Shown piece after piece: positions 1 to 11,352 of a DNA stretch of 64,000 nucleotides. The notes below the pieces were generated by a model, which saw nothing but the letters and a program-made list of their open reading frames with translations, did not search any database and was not told where the DNA came from. The position numbers and the translations under genes were made by a program. The stretch lies in assembly GCA_947683425.1 (NCBI GenBank), contig CANTUQ010000014.1:1612001-1676000 (forward strand), in the 5' to 3' direction. The DNA comes from Excoecaria cochinchinensis (Eukaryota > Streptophyta > Magnoliopsida > Malpighiales > Euphorbiaceae). Every line of letters starts with the position of its first letter. The first letter of the stretch is position 1.

Positions 1-1606
1 ATTTCGAAAGCGATAAATGATCAGATAGATAATGAAAGCGATAAATTACAATAATACAAGGAGCGGAATACAACTCCCGTTCATAAATGTGTGAATCATG
101 CATAAATCGAGGCATTGCTTATTTTGAGGACTTTGGTCCTCGCATGCATCATTATTAAAATTGGAGATTTTTGTTTATGATGATTTTATTGGATAAAAAT
201 AGGGCTTTGGCCCCTTTTGCATTTTATGCAAACCTCTTTTTATTTAAGTATAAAATCATTAGATTATTTTTATACATTAACGAGATATGAGAAGAAAATA
301 TCCATATACATGAAATAATCAATGAATAACAACATGAAGGAAATAATCGAGAGGGTTAGAAAACTAAACCGGACGGAATCCTCCGAATATGGTAGATAGC
401 CGCTCAAGCTTGTGATAGTCCAAGAGAAATCATATATACACTCATAGAAAAGTTGAAAGATGTTAATATACATAAAATTAACATGTAGGAAACCGAAATG
501 ATTTGAAAAAGGTAAAAAATGATTTAAAAGGATGGAGGCAGAACCCACAGACGACCTTCCTTAGATGACCGACGGGCGTCGGTTAAGGTAACCGATATGT
601 CCGTCTGTCACTCAAGGAGAGGCGTCTGTAAGTGGGGTGACCGACGGGCGTCGGTGATAAAGATGACCCGTCGGTCACCACTGTCTCGAAAAAATAGGAG
701 AGAGAAAATTCTTTCCAAAGCCAAAAAATGGGTTTTATCCCAAAAGGAGATAAAGAGAGTCAAAATAAAGGAAAACAATGACAGATATTGATAAATTCCA
801 CAAAATAAGGAATAATTATGAAATGACAAGGAAAAGGAATCCAAAATATTTACCCTCAAATAATCGCTTTGGGTGAGATTCTTGTGTTGATTAGAGCCCC
901 GCGCGTTCCACGAGAAGCAAAAGATGAAGGATTAAAGAGAGAAAAATGAGCTATTTCTCCTTTAACCCCTCAAAAGATTGATTTTGGAATCGAAATCTAA
1001 AGAAAACCAATTAGTTTTAGTTCCCTTTTGATTGATTTGATCCTTGATTGAAAAGATTTCCTTTGTAAATGTGTTTTGTTGGAAGAGAGAGAAAATTTAC
1101 TTGAAATTGGGCAGAGTTTCCCCTTTTGAAAATTTTTCCAACCCCTTTCTCTTGAAAATCTGGAGCTTTTATAAGCCAGACACGACCGACGGGCGTCGGT
1201 GTATAGGGGCGGGCATCGAAAGAATCCTTCTGACACAAGGATTCGTCCGACGGCCCTGCCACATCCACCGACGGGCGTCGGAAGGGTTGCGTGCTCCGGG
1301 AAACCAGGCGGCGTTCTGACAGGGTCGGTGACTTTCCGACGGGCGTCGGAAAATACCACCAGCCGTCGGTGACTCGAAGCGACGGGCTGACTTCATAGAC
1401 GGGCTGGCCGTCTGTCGAGTACAAAAAGTTTTTAACTCGAAAAAAACCTCTATTCTCTCCCCCTCTGACCAGGAAAGGTAAAAAGCCTCATTTTTCCTGG
1501 AACGTGGGACTAAAACCTCCAAATCTAGCCCTTTATACAGGCTCGGGCACTGATTTCATCATAGGGTAACCTCTGATCCGGACCGCTCCGGGACACAGTG
1601 CTTACA
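1..1606 (-). repeat. Element A 3' LTR (partial, Tat/Ogre Ty3-gypsy)
   Basis: Position 1 aligns with 23902 of the right-hand LTR, so the first 455 bases of this roughly 2060-bp LTR lie outside the window. It ends at 1606 (minus-strand terminus TGTAAGCACTG) beside a polypurine tract, making it the 3' LTR of a minus-strand element. By-eye comparison with the 5' LTR gives about 49 differences over 1605 bases (about 3%), most of them transitions. It contains five copies of the palindrome CCGACGGGCGTCGG (568-583, 640-655, 1185-1200, 1268-1281, 1336-1349) and a TATA-like TTATAAAAG on the minus strand at 1166-1174. Short ORFs inside it are not genes. Confidence 0.93.
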
Positions 1607-1625
1607 GTTGCCCCCAGTTTTGGAG
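1607..1625 (-). other. Element A polypurine tract
   Basis: On the minus strand the sequence CTCCAAAACTGGGGGCAAC abuts the TG of the 3' LTR. A G-run preceded by A's directly next to the LTR is the expected primer site for plus-strand DNA synthesis. The same tract occurs beside the B and F 3' LTRs (29179 and 54926). Confidence 0.88.
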
Positions 1626-2716
1626 CAACTAGTGCACAAGCGCCTAGATAAGCCAAAACTCAGAGAAGGTCAGAAAGGAAGCGTACCTGTGATGGCTTTT
1701 CACTCTCCATGCCTTATGCCGGTTAGACCGCATCTCGATCTATTCGGCGATGCGAAAATACCCCCATCGGTCTCATCTCAACCTGTAGGGCTCGGCGGGA
1801 TGCAGCATGCTTTTGCCACAACCCCAGTTTGGAGTGCGGTATGCTTCGACCACAGCCTCGATCTGAAGTTCCCTTGCTAACCTCCATTCGATCTGCAAGG
1901 TGTGTAGCACCCTTTGGCTGCCGCGTGAATTGTGAGATGTAGCATGCTTTGGCTACAGTCTCGATTTGGTGAAGTGCGGCACCCTCTGACCACAGCTTCG
2001 ATCTGTGAGATGCAGCATGCTTTGGCTGCAGTCTCGATCTGGTGAAGTGCGGCACCCTCTGACCACAGCTTCGATCTGTGAGATGCAGCAGGGTTTGGCT
2101 ACAGTCTCGATCTGAAGTTCCCTTGCTAACCCCCATTCGATCTGCAAGGTGCGTAGCACTCTTTGGCTGCCGCGTGAACTGTGAGATGTAGCATGCTTTG
2201 GCTACAGTCTCGATTTGGTGAAGTACGGCACCCTCTGACCACAGCTTCGATCTGTGAGATCCAGCATGCTTTGGCTACAGTCTCAATTTGAAGAAGAGGA
2301 GACCCCGCCGGCTTCCTTGTCCCAAAAGGGATCTTTTTAATCGATGTCTATGTTCAGATCGGTATTTCTCTGTACCTGCGTGATGAAAGATTTTGTTAGT
2401 TCATGTTTGAGTGGTCATCTCTTAACCTGTCTATTGATGGCGTGATCTTGCTTTATTTGCTATGCCATGTTTCATTTTTCATCTTTTCTTATTTGAGTTG
2501 TTATTCATCATTTTTGTTTCGTTTTTGTTATATTGTCATTTTCATTGACATATAAGTAAATGTGAGAACATACACTTTCTGTGATGTGGTTTAAACAATT
2601 AACAATCGAATGATCATGCAATAATGAAACAAAAGTTTTCACTAGAAGCGTCATTTTTGTACAGTGCATATACAAAATCAAAATGTACAATAGATACAAG
2701 AGTAACTCCCTGAAGA
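1626..2716 (-). repeat. Element A 3' untranslated region with tandem repeats
   Basis: From about 1780 to 2290 a unit of roughly 70-75 bp repeats with variation. Landmarks are GAGATGCAGCATGCTTTGGC, then GGTGAAGTGCGGCACCCTCTG, a 'gaccacagcttcgatctg' stretch and the next copy. A related array with the same landmarks lies in element B (30545-30960). Tandem arrays between the last gene and the polypurine tract are a described habit of Tat-lineage elements and can seed satellite DNA. The remainder (1626-1780 and 2290-2716) shows no coding potential or recognisable motif. Confidence 0.8.
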
Positions 2717-4732
2717 TCAGAGAGGTGTGTAGTCGGAGGGCTCATCGGGATCCTCGTCATCTGATATGTGCACGGTCCCTGGCGGGTGTGGAGGTGGAGC
2801 TGGCTGAGCCGTGGAGGGTCCTGCCTCATGATCATGGGCCCGCCTAAACCGAATCTGAGCGTAGCCATCCAAGAAGGGCTGGGTACAGGCACTCATAAAC
2901 CCTAAGGTCTCAGAAACCTTGTCTCCTAACTTCTTGAAGCCTTGGCTCAACTGAATGGTCTGCTTGCTGGCGGCCTTTCTCCTCTGCTCTAGGCTTTGCT
3001 CCGTCTGCTTTCTAAACTCTCTCATGGTTTGAGACAGAGGTGGGAGGATCCCCTCTATCACCTGGACGCAGGATCTCAGAGAGTCGAGCGACTCGTCGAT
3101 CATCTGTAGGGTCATGTCAACCCTCTGAGATGCCTGGTCCTGTGACATCCTCAAATCATGAGCGAGCTGCTGTCTAAGCTCCCTCTGCCCCTGAACAATC
3201 TGCTTAATCAGCCTCATCTGCTCACCTCTGAAAGCCCCTAAGGCCCGAGCCTGCTCATCCCTGAAAACATCCAAGGCGCGAGCCTGCTCCCGAGTCGTAT
3301 GCTCAATGTAGCCGGCCTGCTCTCGGGCTAAGCGCTCCACCAACTGGGACTGCTCCTGAATGGTAGCCTGCTGGCGATCCAACTTCTCGTGAATAGCCCT
3401 GTCCCTCTCATCCTGCCGCCGCTCTAAGGCTGTAAACATGGACATGAGGAGCTGAGAGAAGTCAGGCTGCACAGGCTACTGCGGTGCTGGCTCTAGCGGT
3501 GGTGCCGAGGAGGTGGATGCCCCTGGGTCACCTCAGGAGTAGGGGTGGTATCTCTCGGAGGGCCTGTGGATAGACCTCTGTACCCTGGCACTCGGTGATG
3601 GGGCTGGAGTCAGCGCTCTGGATGCCGGTGAAGCGGCGAAGAGGTCGTCCATCGTGAACTCGAAGTCAAAGTCCGAGGGAGTCCTGGGCTGCTCCTGCTG
3701 CTGTGGTGGTGGCACAGTCTGTGGCTAAGGCTGAGGATGCTGAGGAGGCTGATGCTCTGGCTGAGGCTCGGGCTGAGGCTGGGGCTCTGGCTGTGGCTCG
3801 GGCTGTGGAGGCTGCTCCTCCGGGTGCTCCGGGTGGTCTGGATCTGCACCAAAGGGTGGGAGTGAGAACATCTGCCTGGTCTCATGAATGGTCAACACCC
3901 TGTAGTCCTCTGCCTGCCCTGATATCGGGGAGATCATCCCCATCTGTACTGCCGCTACGGCATCCACATGGATCCCCTCCACCAAGGGTCCTCTCAACCT
4001 CTCAGGGTTCACCCCCAACCTCAAAAGTAACCGGGTGATAACTCCTCCTACTATCACCACCGGCGTCAATCCTCTATCGGCTCTAGTCAAGTTGGCAAAG
4101 ATTTTGTGGCTAATGTTGAGACGCTGGCCTGCCACCATAGCCCAGAGGCTTCAGATCTCGGCCGCGTTAAGTGACCCTAGATTACCAGCTCGATCGAGGT
4201 ACGAACTGGATAGCACTCTGTGCAAATACCGGAGTGCCTGAGACACCAGTACAGTGCTCTTCGCTGTATCATGATCATACAGCACTCCCGGTAGGGCAAT
4301 AGCCGCCCAATGGGCGCGTCTAACAGCTCACCGCGGGATCTCGACCCCCTCCTCTTTAGAGAGCCCCATGGCCTGAGCGAATCTCTGCCTGGTAATACTG
4401 AAGTGGTCGCCGTCGAACCAAAACTGAACCACCCCTGGGTCGGTATCTGCACTCTAAAAATCGGCGTAGCGAAGAGTGGCCAGGACATGGCGAGTAGCCT
4501 CTGGGAAAGTCTGGAAGGAAGGCTCAAGGAACTCTGTCCACCCAGCACCCTCGGCAAGTAAATCAAACTCTGGGGCCAACCCTAGGGCCTCTAGAAACGG
4601 TCGGGACACAAAGCGACTGAACCGAAGCTCTACTTGAGCCAATGCTCTATACCTCTGAGCTGACTCGTCATCCATCCAATCCGGAGCTACAAGCTCGGGC
4701 TGGGCCTGCGGTGCTCTACGTCTAGGAGGCAT
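2717..4732 (-). pseudogene. Element A sense extra ORF (retrotransposon ORF2), six in-frame stops
   Basis: One minus-strand frame runs from the ATG at 4732 (starting MPPRRR) to the stop at 2717, about 672 codons, with no frameshift. It is interrupted by stops at 4454 (TAG), 4328 (TGA), 4151 (TGA), 3725 (TAG), 3533 (TGA) and 3476 (TAG), each explained by C-to-T change of a Gln or Arg codon. The N-terminal part resembles the putative plant transposon protein family found in Athila/Tat-type elements (FSRFVSRPFLEALG segment, then WFDGDHF). A proline/glutamate/glutamine-rich linker follows (about 3725-3800). A long charged coiled-coil-like segment with repeated EQARAL-type blocks comes next (about 3450-3150), then a tail with PFLDGYAQIRF. 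Element F carries a decayed homologue with the same MPPR start. The function is unknown. The start is supported by a splice acceptor one base upstream (TTTGCAG|G ATG). Confidence 0.72.
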
Positions 4733-4733
4733 C

Positions 4734-5429
4734 CTGCAAAGGAGGAGAGATTAGACAGCGAAAATTTGACAAAACAAATATTATCAGACTTATTCTCCAG
4801 GCGAAGGCCGATTTAGGCCTCACCAGGGCAATGGCGACCCAAAACAAGATAGAACATTGATAATAAATGAAAAGGGCAAAGGTTGCCCACATGCTTTGCA
4901 CATATTAAGGCAAAAACGATATGCAATTAGCATACAAATAATTTGAAATGAGTAAAGGAAATGGGCTTTCTAGGTCCCGATGCATGCATTACGCGTGAAA
5001 ATATTCAATTTTAGAATAAATAATAAAAATTTGGGCAGCACCCCGGCAGGGGTATGCCCGACCTCCTGCATAAAAAGGCATAAAAATAGGCCTTAGGCCT
5101 TAACAACAATATGCACACAAAGATGGGGCACACCCCGGCAAGAGTGTGCCCCCAACAACACAAGATAATGGCCTCAGGCCGCTAAAGCAAAAATATGCAC
5201 AGAATGGTGCGCTAAACAGCGTAATTCTAAAGCATCAAGATTATAGAAAAATTCTATTTCTATGTGATCATGCAAAAATTCAGGTTAATTACACTAAAAA
5301 TAAAAAAGGCAGCATTCTCCCTAAATTGCTAAGGCATTTTAAATTTCTAAACATTTCTAAAGTTGAAAGAAGAAGAAATGAAGAAATAAATTGAATAAAA
5401 TTCAAGAAAAAAAGTAATTATTTACTTAC
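4734..5429 (-). other. Predicted 5'-UTR intron of the element A sense extra ORF
   Basis: On the minus strand a donor CAA|GTAAGT begins at 5429, and a pyrimidine-rich acceptor CTCCTCCTTTGCAG ends at 4734, one base before the ATG. Element F has the equivalent intron at 58381-57734 (CAG|GTTAGT to TTTTCAG|G ATG). The tract is AT-rich with a degenerate minisatellite ('gggcagcaccccggcaggg' at about 5034 and a related copy at about 5125). It contains no gene. The intron is inferred from the conserved splice signals only. Confidence 0.6.
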
Positions 5430-5584
5430 TTGTAGTCGCGAGAAGTGTAGAAACTGAAGAAAATATAAATATCAAAGCGCCCGGTGAGTAAATAATGCGA
5501 AATTATGAAGAAATCGCGAAAAAAGATGAAGAATGCTTGAAAAAAGACTAAAAAAATGCTAAAAAACGGTTTGGGAGAGGAAGA

Positions 5585-5824
5585 AGAAAGGGACAGCAGT
5601 GTTTGCACCGTCTGTCACTCGCCCTTATATAGAATTTTGTGACCGACGGGCTGGGCGTCTGTAGAAGCGACCGACGGGCTAGCTGTCTATCATGCAATAA
5701 ATGCGATTTAATGCGCGTGATGAATGCAATGATGACGCATGCGCCTGCCAGGTGAATCTCTACCGACGGACAGGCCGTCTCTATAGAGAGACGGGTAGGC
5801 CGTCGGTGACCCCTCCCTATAAAT
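5585..5824. promoter_or_regulatory. Putative internal bidirectional promoter of element A
   Basis: Two TATA-like boxes face outward. A minus-strand TATATAAG at 5624-5631 points to the sense extra ORF, and a plus-strand TATAAAT at 5818-5824 points to the antisense ORF whose ATG is at 5895. Between them (about 5640-5810) are several short palindromic motifs of the kind GACGGG..CCGTC, the same family found upstream of the TATA box in the LTRs of A, D and F. Element F keeps a similar arrangement (about 58595-58960). Promoter activity is inferred. Confidence 0.5.
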
Positions 5825-5894
5825 TCTGCCAAAATTTTTGCTCTTCTTGAGTCTCTTCATTTTCCAACTCCTTGAGCCTTTCATATTTCTCAAA

Positions 5895-7217
5895 ATGTCT
5901 TCCTCTCTAGCCCAAAGGATGCACCGTATCTTAGATGACAAACACACTTGGGAAGAGGGCGCCCTTTCCTCTCTGTCCGGGCTGAAATACCTGTGCCGGG
6001 TGAAAGTCGACCAGAACCTCCTCCTGGCGGCGACCCACTTCTGGAACCCCCAGTTCCACGTTTTCCGGTTCACTTATCAGGAACTGTGCCCTTTGCCTGA
6101 AGAACTAGCTGCCATTCTCGGAGCTTGGTTCCCTCCTAGCGCTCTGCCCTGCGTCCCCCACTGCGGCTTATTCCAGGCCCGGGATATAGCTATGGCGCTC
6201 GGCATACCCTCATCTGAGGCCGTCCGACTGATTCCTCCGTGCTCTTTCTTTGCTTTGGGGCCACTGATCGAGACTCTGGATCAGTTCACCGATATCCCCA
6301 CCTACCGGGTAAGCATCACATTCTTGTTTTGCATGGTAAACTTCCTTACTATTGTTCCAGGGGGTTTGACAGGTGACTCTCGCTTGTTCGGAGTCTTGGG
6401 CGACTTTCATCTGGGATTATCACCCCTACCACTCATTCTGGCTGAAACCATTCTGGGCTTGGATGCTGTGAGTTCTGGATCCACTACAACCTTTACCGGC
6501 AGCCCCTTATTTCTCCAGGTACGTCATTATTTTAAAGGTAGTGCGTCCCTTATGGATTTTCACGCTAGCTTTTCTTAGCGGGAGGTGCGTCCTTTCGGAT
6601 TTTCACACAACCTTGTGCCTTATTTTTACCTGAAGCAAACCCTACTTACTCCAGCGGCTTTTTTTCTTTTTTTTTTCTCATTTTTTTTATAGATCTGGCT
6701 GTAAGAGAAACTGAAGATGTTGTCTGAGCCACCCCCTCGAGTTACTCCACAGTACTCGCCGAGCCATTTTCTGCCGCGTCGACGACTTTATGGGTGTGCC
6801 ACTACTAGTGAAGGCATTACCAGATTTGGCGAGCTGTTAGATGATGACATCAGTTTTACGTCTGCCTGGATCCCCCTGTCTCATGTGGTCATTGATGGGC
6901 CATCGGGGTGTGTTCCCCTCTGCGGCCTCCGTCAGGCCACCTTCTGCATCACCTCTCGATGTACACGCCAGCTCGGGACGACCCAGGATTTAGTGAGGGT
7001 TCCCTTGTCCTTCTGAGGACGAGCTCTCACGGCTGTATTTGCTTCTCGGTATTATGAGCTGTGGGGCAGACTACCAGTGAAGACCGTTATCCCGAGGTTC
7101 GGCAATCATTCTGTGTCTTCGACTAGTGAGTACAAGAAGTGGATCCTTAGTCCAGCATCTGATAACAGGACTCGAGGGCTCAAGCATCTGGTCGGCGAGA
7201 GCAGCAGCAAGACTTAG
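5895..7217 (+). pseudogene. Element A antisense ORF (aORF), DUF7745/plant-mobile-domain-like, one intron, two stops
   Basis: This ORF runs opposite to gag-pol. Exon 1 is 5895-6518 (208 codons), a GT..AG intron is predicted at 6519-6692, and exon 2 is 6693-7217 (174 codons), joined in frame. Visible family motifs are FWNPQFHVFRFTYQELCP, ILAETILGLD, then LQ|IWL across the splice junction, and VPLCGLRQ...RQLG near the C-terminus. This order matches DUF7745, related to the plant mobile domain, which is known as an extra antisense ORF in Tat-lineage elements. Two stops interrupt exon 2: TAA at 6702 (Gln to stop) and a TGA at about 7014 (Arg to stop). The ATG at 5895 lies 71 bp past a TATA box. An upstream in-frame ATG at 5838 is less likely because element F conserves the later one. 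Its role in the element is unknown. Confidence 0.72.
6519..6692 (+). other. Predicted intron of the element A aORF
   Basis: The donor CCAG|GTACGT and acceptor TTTTTTTTATAG|ATC bracket a T-rich 174-nt segment, and splicing restores the conserved LQIWL motif. Element B keeps a copy of this intron and its flanks (about 31770-32110) although the rest of its aORF is gone. Confidence 0.6.
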
Positions 7218-7380
7218 CTTAGCCCATATATGTATCTCTTTTGGTGTTACATTTCTTTTTAAATCAGAACTAGGAAATGACAAAAATGAAAAGAATAATA
7301 TTCATTCTATTTCACCAATTTGTGCATATTATCATATAATTTTAGCATACATGATCAGTTTTTGCATTTACTCAGCTGCT
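7218..7380. other. Element A spacer, no gene seen
   Basis: This short AT-rich stretch follows the aORF. It continues on the other side of the T1 insertion at 15955. Confidence 0.6.
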
Positions 7381-7385
7381 TACGC
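7381..7385. other. Left target-site duplication of T1 (TACGC)
   Basis: TACGC occurs here and at 15950-15954, immediately outside the TG and CA termini of the T1 LTRs. A perfect 5-bp match is the expected product of Ty3/gypsy integration. Confidence 0.93.
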
Positions 7386-10300
7386 TGTAACACCCCCATC
7401 GCCGTCCCCGTTGGAAGGACGCCGACGGACGCACTACACGACACTCGTACATACAGATATACACATGCACAATACGGAAGCATACATTTACACATAACAT
7501 ACATACAGAAATACGGGTTAATTAAAAACTTACCTTGACTTACTTTCTGGTACAGACTGAACATGCAATAGCTCACACACATGCAGGCACTAAGCAAAAG
7601 CATACACAGAAGCATGCATATGACCATTCAACGGAAGCATAATCGAAATAATAAAACAAAGGAATAACTAAACATAAGGACATACTAACTATTACATTCC
7701 CAAAAGAAAAATCAAGAACGAAACATAATAATTACATATACAATACTACCGAATACAAAAGCTGAAATACAGAAGCTGAACAAAATACAGAACTTCTAAC
7801 TCCTACGTGGCCGACCCTGCAGAAGCGCGACTCGAACAGAACCAAACCTGCCACCTGCACGGAAAGGAAATCCGTGCTAAGCGATAACGCTTAGTGGGGA
7901 GAACACACAAGAGTATGGACGGCCATTCACAATGGTCGTCAAGGCAAAACACATTCAGAGGACAAATGCAGATATTCATAGCATATCAATAATCAGGCTG
8001 CACAATAAAGGCATTCATTTCAATACTCACAATCGAACCATAACTTCATGTTCAGGATAGACTAAAACAGACATAATATAATACACAATACAAGCCTCAT
8101 CATGCTGAACCACATACTATCTCATGCATAAACCTACATGGGTAGCAAATATCAACATCTTACTGTGCAGAGTCACAAGAGCTTTACTCATGCAATTGAC
8201 ATAACTAAATACCCATGCATGAACTGACAACCAAGCTATCATGTTAAGAATGCTAACCATTTAACATACTTAGACATGCCAAACACATACACTGGTCAAA
8301 TATCTAAAGGATAACACTTAGAGTATCACAATACCACTGCGCAACTCTAATATATATTAAGCATCATGCAGAAACATTCTGATAACGGAGACTGAAGACG
8401 TAACCACTTAGTATTACATTCATATCATCATCATGCAAAGAGTACAGTAATCATCACATACTTACCATCACAGCTGCTTCGGTTCACATGCTCATATATA
8501 TAACAAAACTATGCTGAAGTCAAATACTTAAATACATCAATCGAATCATTTCTAAGCATTCAGAAGCTTATAACAAATCACATGACAGGTACGGATAACC
8601 ATGTTAGATAAAGAGTCATGCTTACCTAAAACAGACATACATTCTGAAGCCCATAGTCACATTCATATACATATAAACTGATTTCTGAAATCCTTATCAT
8701 AATCAATCGGATGTCACATTCTGATAACTATTTCAAAGCAGCATAAAACAAACCATCAAAGCACCTGCTGACTCACAATAGTGGATAACGAGTGTACTGA
8801 ACTGATTAGTACCTTACGGGTACAAGTCGGCCTGAGGGTACCTTACGGGTACGAATCGAAAACCATTTATTTATCACAAAGCATTTTACTAATGGGGGAT
8901 CTTAACCCGATCCAAATACATTATAAAGAGGATCACGAGGATCCGTACTGAGGGGGGGGTTCGCGAGGAACCATACGGGGGACCTGATCAGGGTCCAATA
9001 CGTTCTGAGGGCGCTGCAGCTACTGAAAGACTCTATTAGGCATGCCTAACTATCCACTAGACTGACTCTCGCAGGTCATGCATAAACCAATTCACATTTC
9101 GGATCGCATAATGCATAAATATATATAAAAATCATGCATAAATCAGAATACGGTAGACATATAAATATGCTCATAAAGTCGGTCATATATCATGCAACTC
9201 GCATTGCAAAACGTATTACAGTCCATACACTTTAACATTAAACAATATTCTAAAACATGCCAAGAATCAGGTAAAGAAGCACTACCATGCTAATGATTAG
9301 CAATACAGCATCCTAATCATGCATTAGGTGAAGATTCTAAGCATAAACCATGCATAGTCCAAATTACATTAAAACATAACACTTTCAATTCCCAGGCTAA
9401 AGCATAATCATGCATTCAGACATTAATCATAATATTCAACTAAATATAGCATAGCATAATATCAATCATACCTCATTCAAGTCATATTCTGAAGCATGCA
9501 ATAGGTCAATCAATTGCATTTTAGCACTATTCAAGTTACTAAAGCATATCTGGAATACACGTGGAATCATATCATGCCAATAATCCAAAAACGCGTAATC
9601 TGAATCATAAAATGATACTATATATTTCTAAGCATGACAGATTACTCTCATAGCAGAATTCAATCAAAGATATGCATAACATATCACTAATCATAACTGA
9701 AATAGGCTAACCAAACCGATGAGTAAAATAAAATAACACTCGATAGAGGAAAGAGCTGTAAAAGCATTTGGAAATCATTTCAAGAAACCTAGTCATGTGA
9801 GGAAACAAAGTAAAACAGAAAAGCCATACAGGAGCGTATAACAGTCTGACATAAATTGTACAGAAGTAAAGACCCATACAGAAGAAATAAGAAATCCATT
9901 TTGGTTAAAAACTGGGCGAAATCGGAAAAAAGGAGCTGAAGAGGAGTCGGTCACAAGTCGTGTCACGACTTGTGACTGACCTCACAGGAGGGTCACGGCG
10001 TGACCTAGTGTCACGTCTCGTGACTCTCTTAGAGAATCACGGGACGTGACTCTTTGTCACGCCTGATTCACAGGAGTCACGCCGTGACTCTAAGTCACGA
10101 GACGTGACTTCCCCCTCACAAAGAGAGGAGAATCACGTCGTGACTCTAAGTCACGTGACGTGACTTCCCTCTGCCTTGCCCTTCACAAGAGTCACGCCGT
10201 GACTCTAAGTCACGAGACGTGACTCTCCTCTCACAAAGAGAGAAAGTCACGCTTCGCGACTGAGGATCACGCCTTGCTCTTTACCAAGAGTCACGTCGTG

Positions 10301-11273
10301 ACTCTAAGTCACGCGACGTGACTTTCCTCTCACAAGGAAGTCTGGAAATGGAAAATCTACAGTGACGCGATTTTTCATTCCCAGTAACCCAGAATCGATA
10401 AAACCCTTTTCAATCCAATTCAAAACACCACAAAACTCATCTTACCTTCCAGTCGATCTTCCAAACATCATAAACAGGATCATTGCAATAAATTCCACAA
10501 TTAAACAATCAAAATCATGCTTGAACACACATTCAATCCATTCTAGAGCATAAACCCTAGAAATACAGTAAGTTCAAAACACAAACTCAGTAACCTCCAT
10601 TCAATCCTATACATGCATTAATAACACATCTAATCACATAGGTCATGCATAAATACATGCCAAACATACCAATTTCCAGAAATGCAAACACATATACATC
10701 CTAAGTGAGAAGTAGGGCAAAAACACTAAGAACTTCCAATACAGTAAACAGAGTTCTCAAACATTGCATGTAATCCAAATTGCTCCCAAACCTGGAATCG
10801 AAGGTCCAAAATCAGCTTCAAAATCACTGCTCAATCCTTTCCTTGCCTTTGCTTTGCTCTTCCTTACAATCCAAAGCTCATCAAACAAAGAACAATCCAA
10901 GCCAACTCAACTCCAAGCCAAGGAAAATGAAAGGAAAAGCAAAGAAGGGAGAAGAGAAGAAGAAGGAGGAGCGTGAGAGAGGGAGAACGGGAAATGCAAT
11001 CTGTGTTTCCCTCTCTTCCTCTTTCCTTTCTTTTTCTTCTTTCAATGCTCACCTAACACACCCACATGGCAAAACCTTATTGAACCACAAATTCCACTAA
11101 AATCTTACAGACTATGGCATTGCACACACACTTTAGTATTCTCCACTTACTTAATTACATAAATGCCATTAAATCCTTAATATCCAAATTTCACATGTAC
11201 AAAACTACTGAAATACCCTTCCGATCCCGACTTCGCATGCAAAATCCGACCAGGGCCATTTTGGGGTGTGACA
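7386..11273 (-). repeat. T1 3' LTR
   Basis: The ends are TGTAACACCC on the plus strand and GGGGTGTGACA at 11273. The termini form a short imperfect inverted repeat (TGTCACACCCC against GGGGGTGTTACA on the minus strand). It differs from the partner LTR by about six substitutions and one base in a G-run near 8950. It contains a palindrome cluster at 9950-10330. ORFs within it are duplicated exactly in the other LTR and look incidental. Confidence 0.93.
9950..10330. promoter_or_regulatory. Cluster of GTCACG...CGTGAC palindromes (T1 3' LTR copy)
   Basis: The cluster opens with a 27-nt perfect inverted repeat at 9950-9976 (arms GTCACAAGTCGTG and its complement, one-base spacer). More than ten shorter palindromes follow, built on GTCACG...CGTGAC with 1-3 nt spacers, for example at 10287-10305 with 9-nt arms AGAGTCACG. 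Many contain ACGTGAC or TGACG-like cores that plant bZIP factors can bind. The same tract is at about 14626-15006 and, rearranged, at 40480-40960. Confidence 0.7.
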
Positions 11274-11352
11274 ACTCTTCCCTCCTAAAAGAATTTCGTC
11301 CTCGAAATTCACAGCGAAACACTTCCATCCACACAACCCAAACAAACAAAAC
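11274..11352 (-). other. T1 polypurine tract and 3' flank
   Basis: On the minus strand AGGAGGGAAGAGT abuts the 3' LTR TG. Just before it lies TTTCGAGGACGAAATTC, a motif commonly seen at this place in plant chromovirus-type Ty3/gypsy elements. Confidence 0.8.

Noticed and set aside
1185..1200. Palindromes as rho-independent terminators
   Set aside because: This is eukaryotic nuclear DNA, the hairpins lack a T-run, and they lie upstream of a TATA box.
1608..2300. ORFs with repeated Asp/Arg/Cys-rich peptides
   Set aside because: They follow the period of the tandem DNA repeat and occur on both strands.
6309..6360. A second intron in the aORF (GTAAGC to TTCCAG)
   Set aside because: The segment is in frame, encodes conserved-looking residues before the GGLTGDS stretch, and at 52 nt is short for a plant intron.
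10362..11100. Several short ORFs in the T LTR (copied at 15038-15776)
   Set aside because: They are low-complexity, not conserved in the T2 LTR, and the identity between copies is due to LTR duplication.
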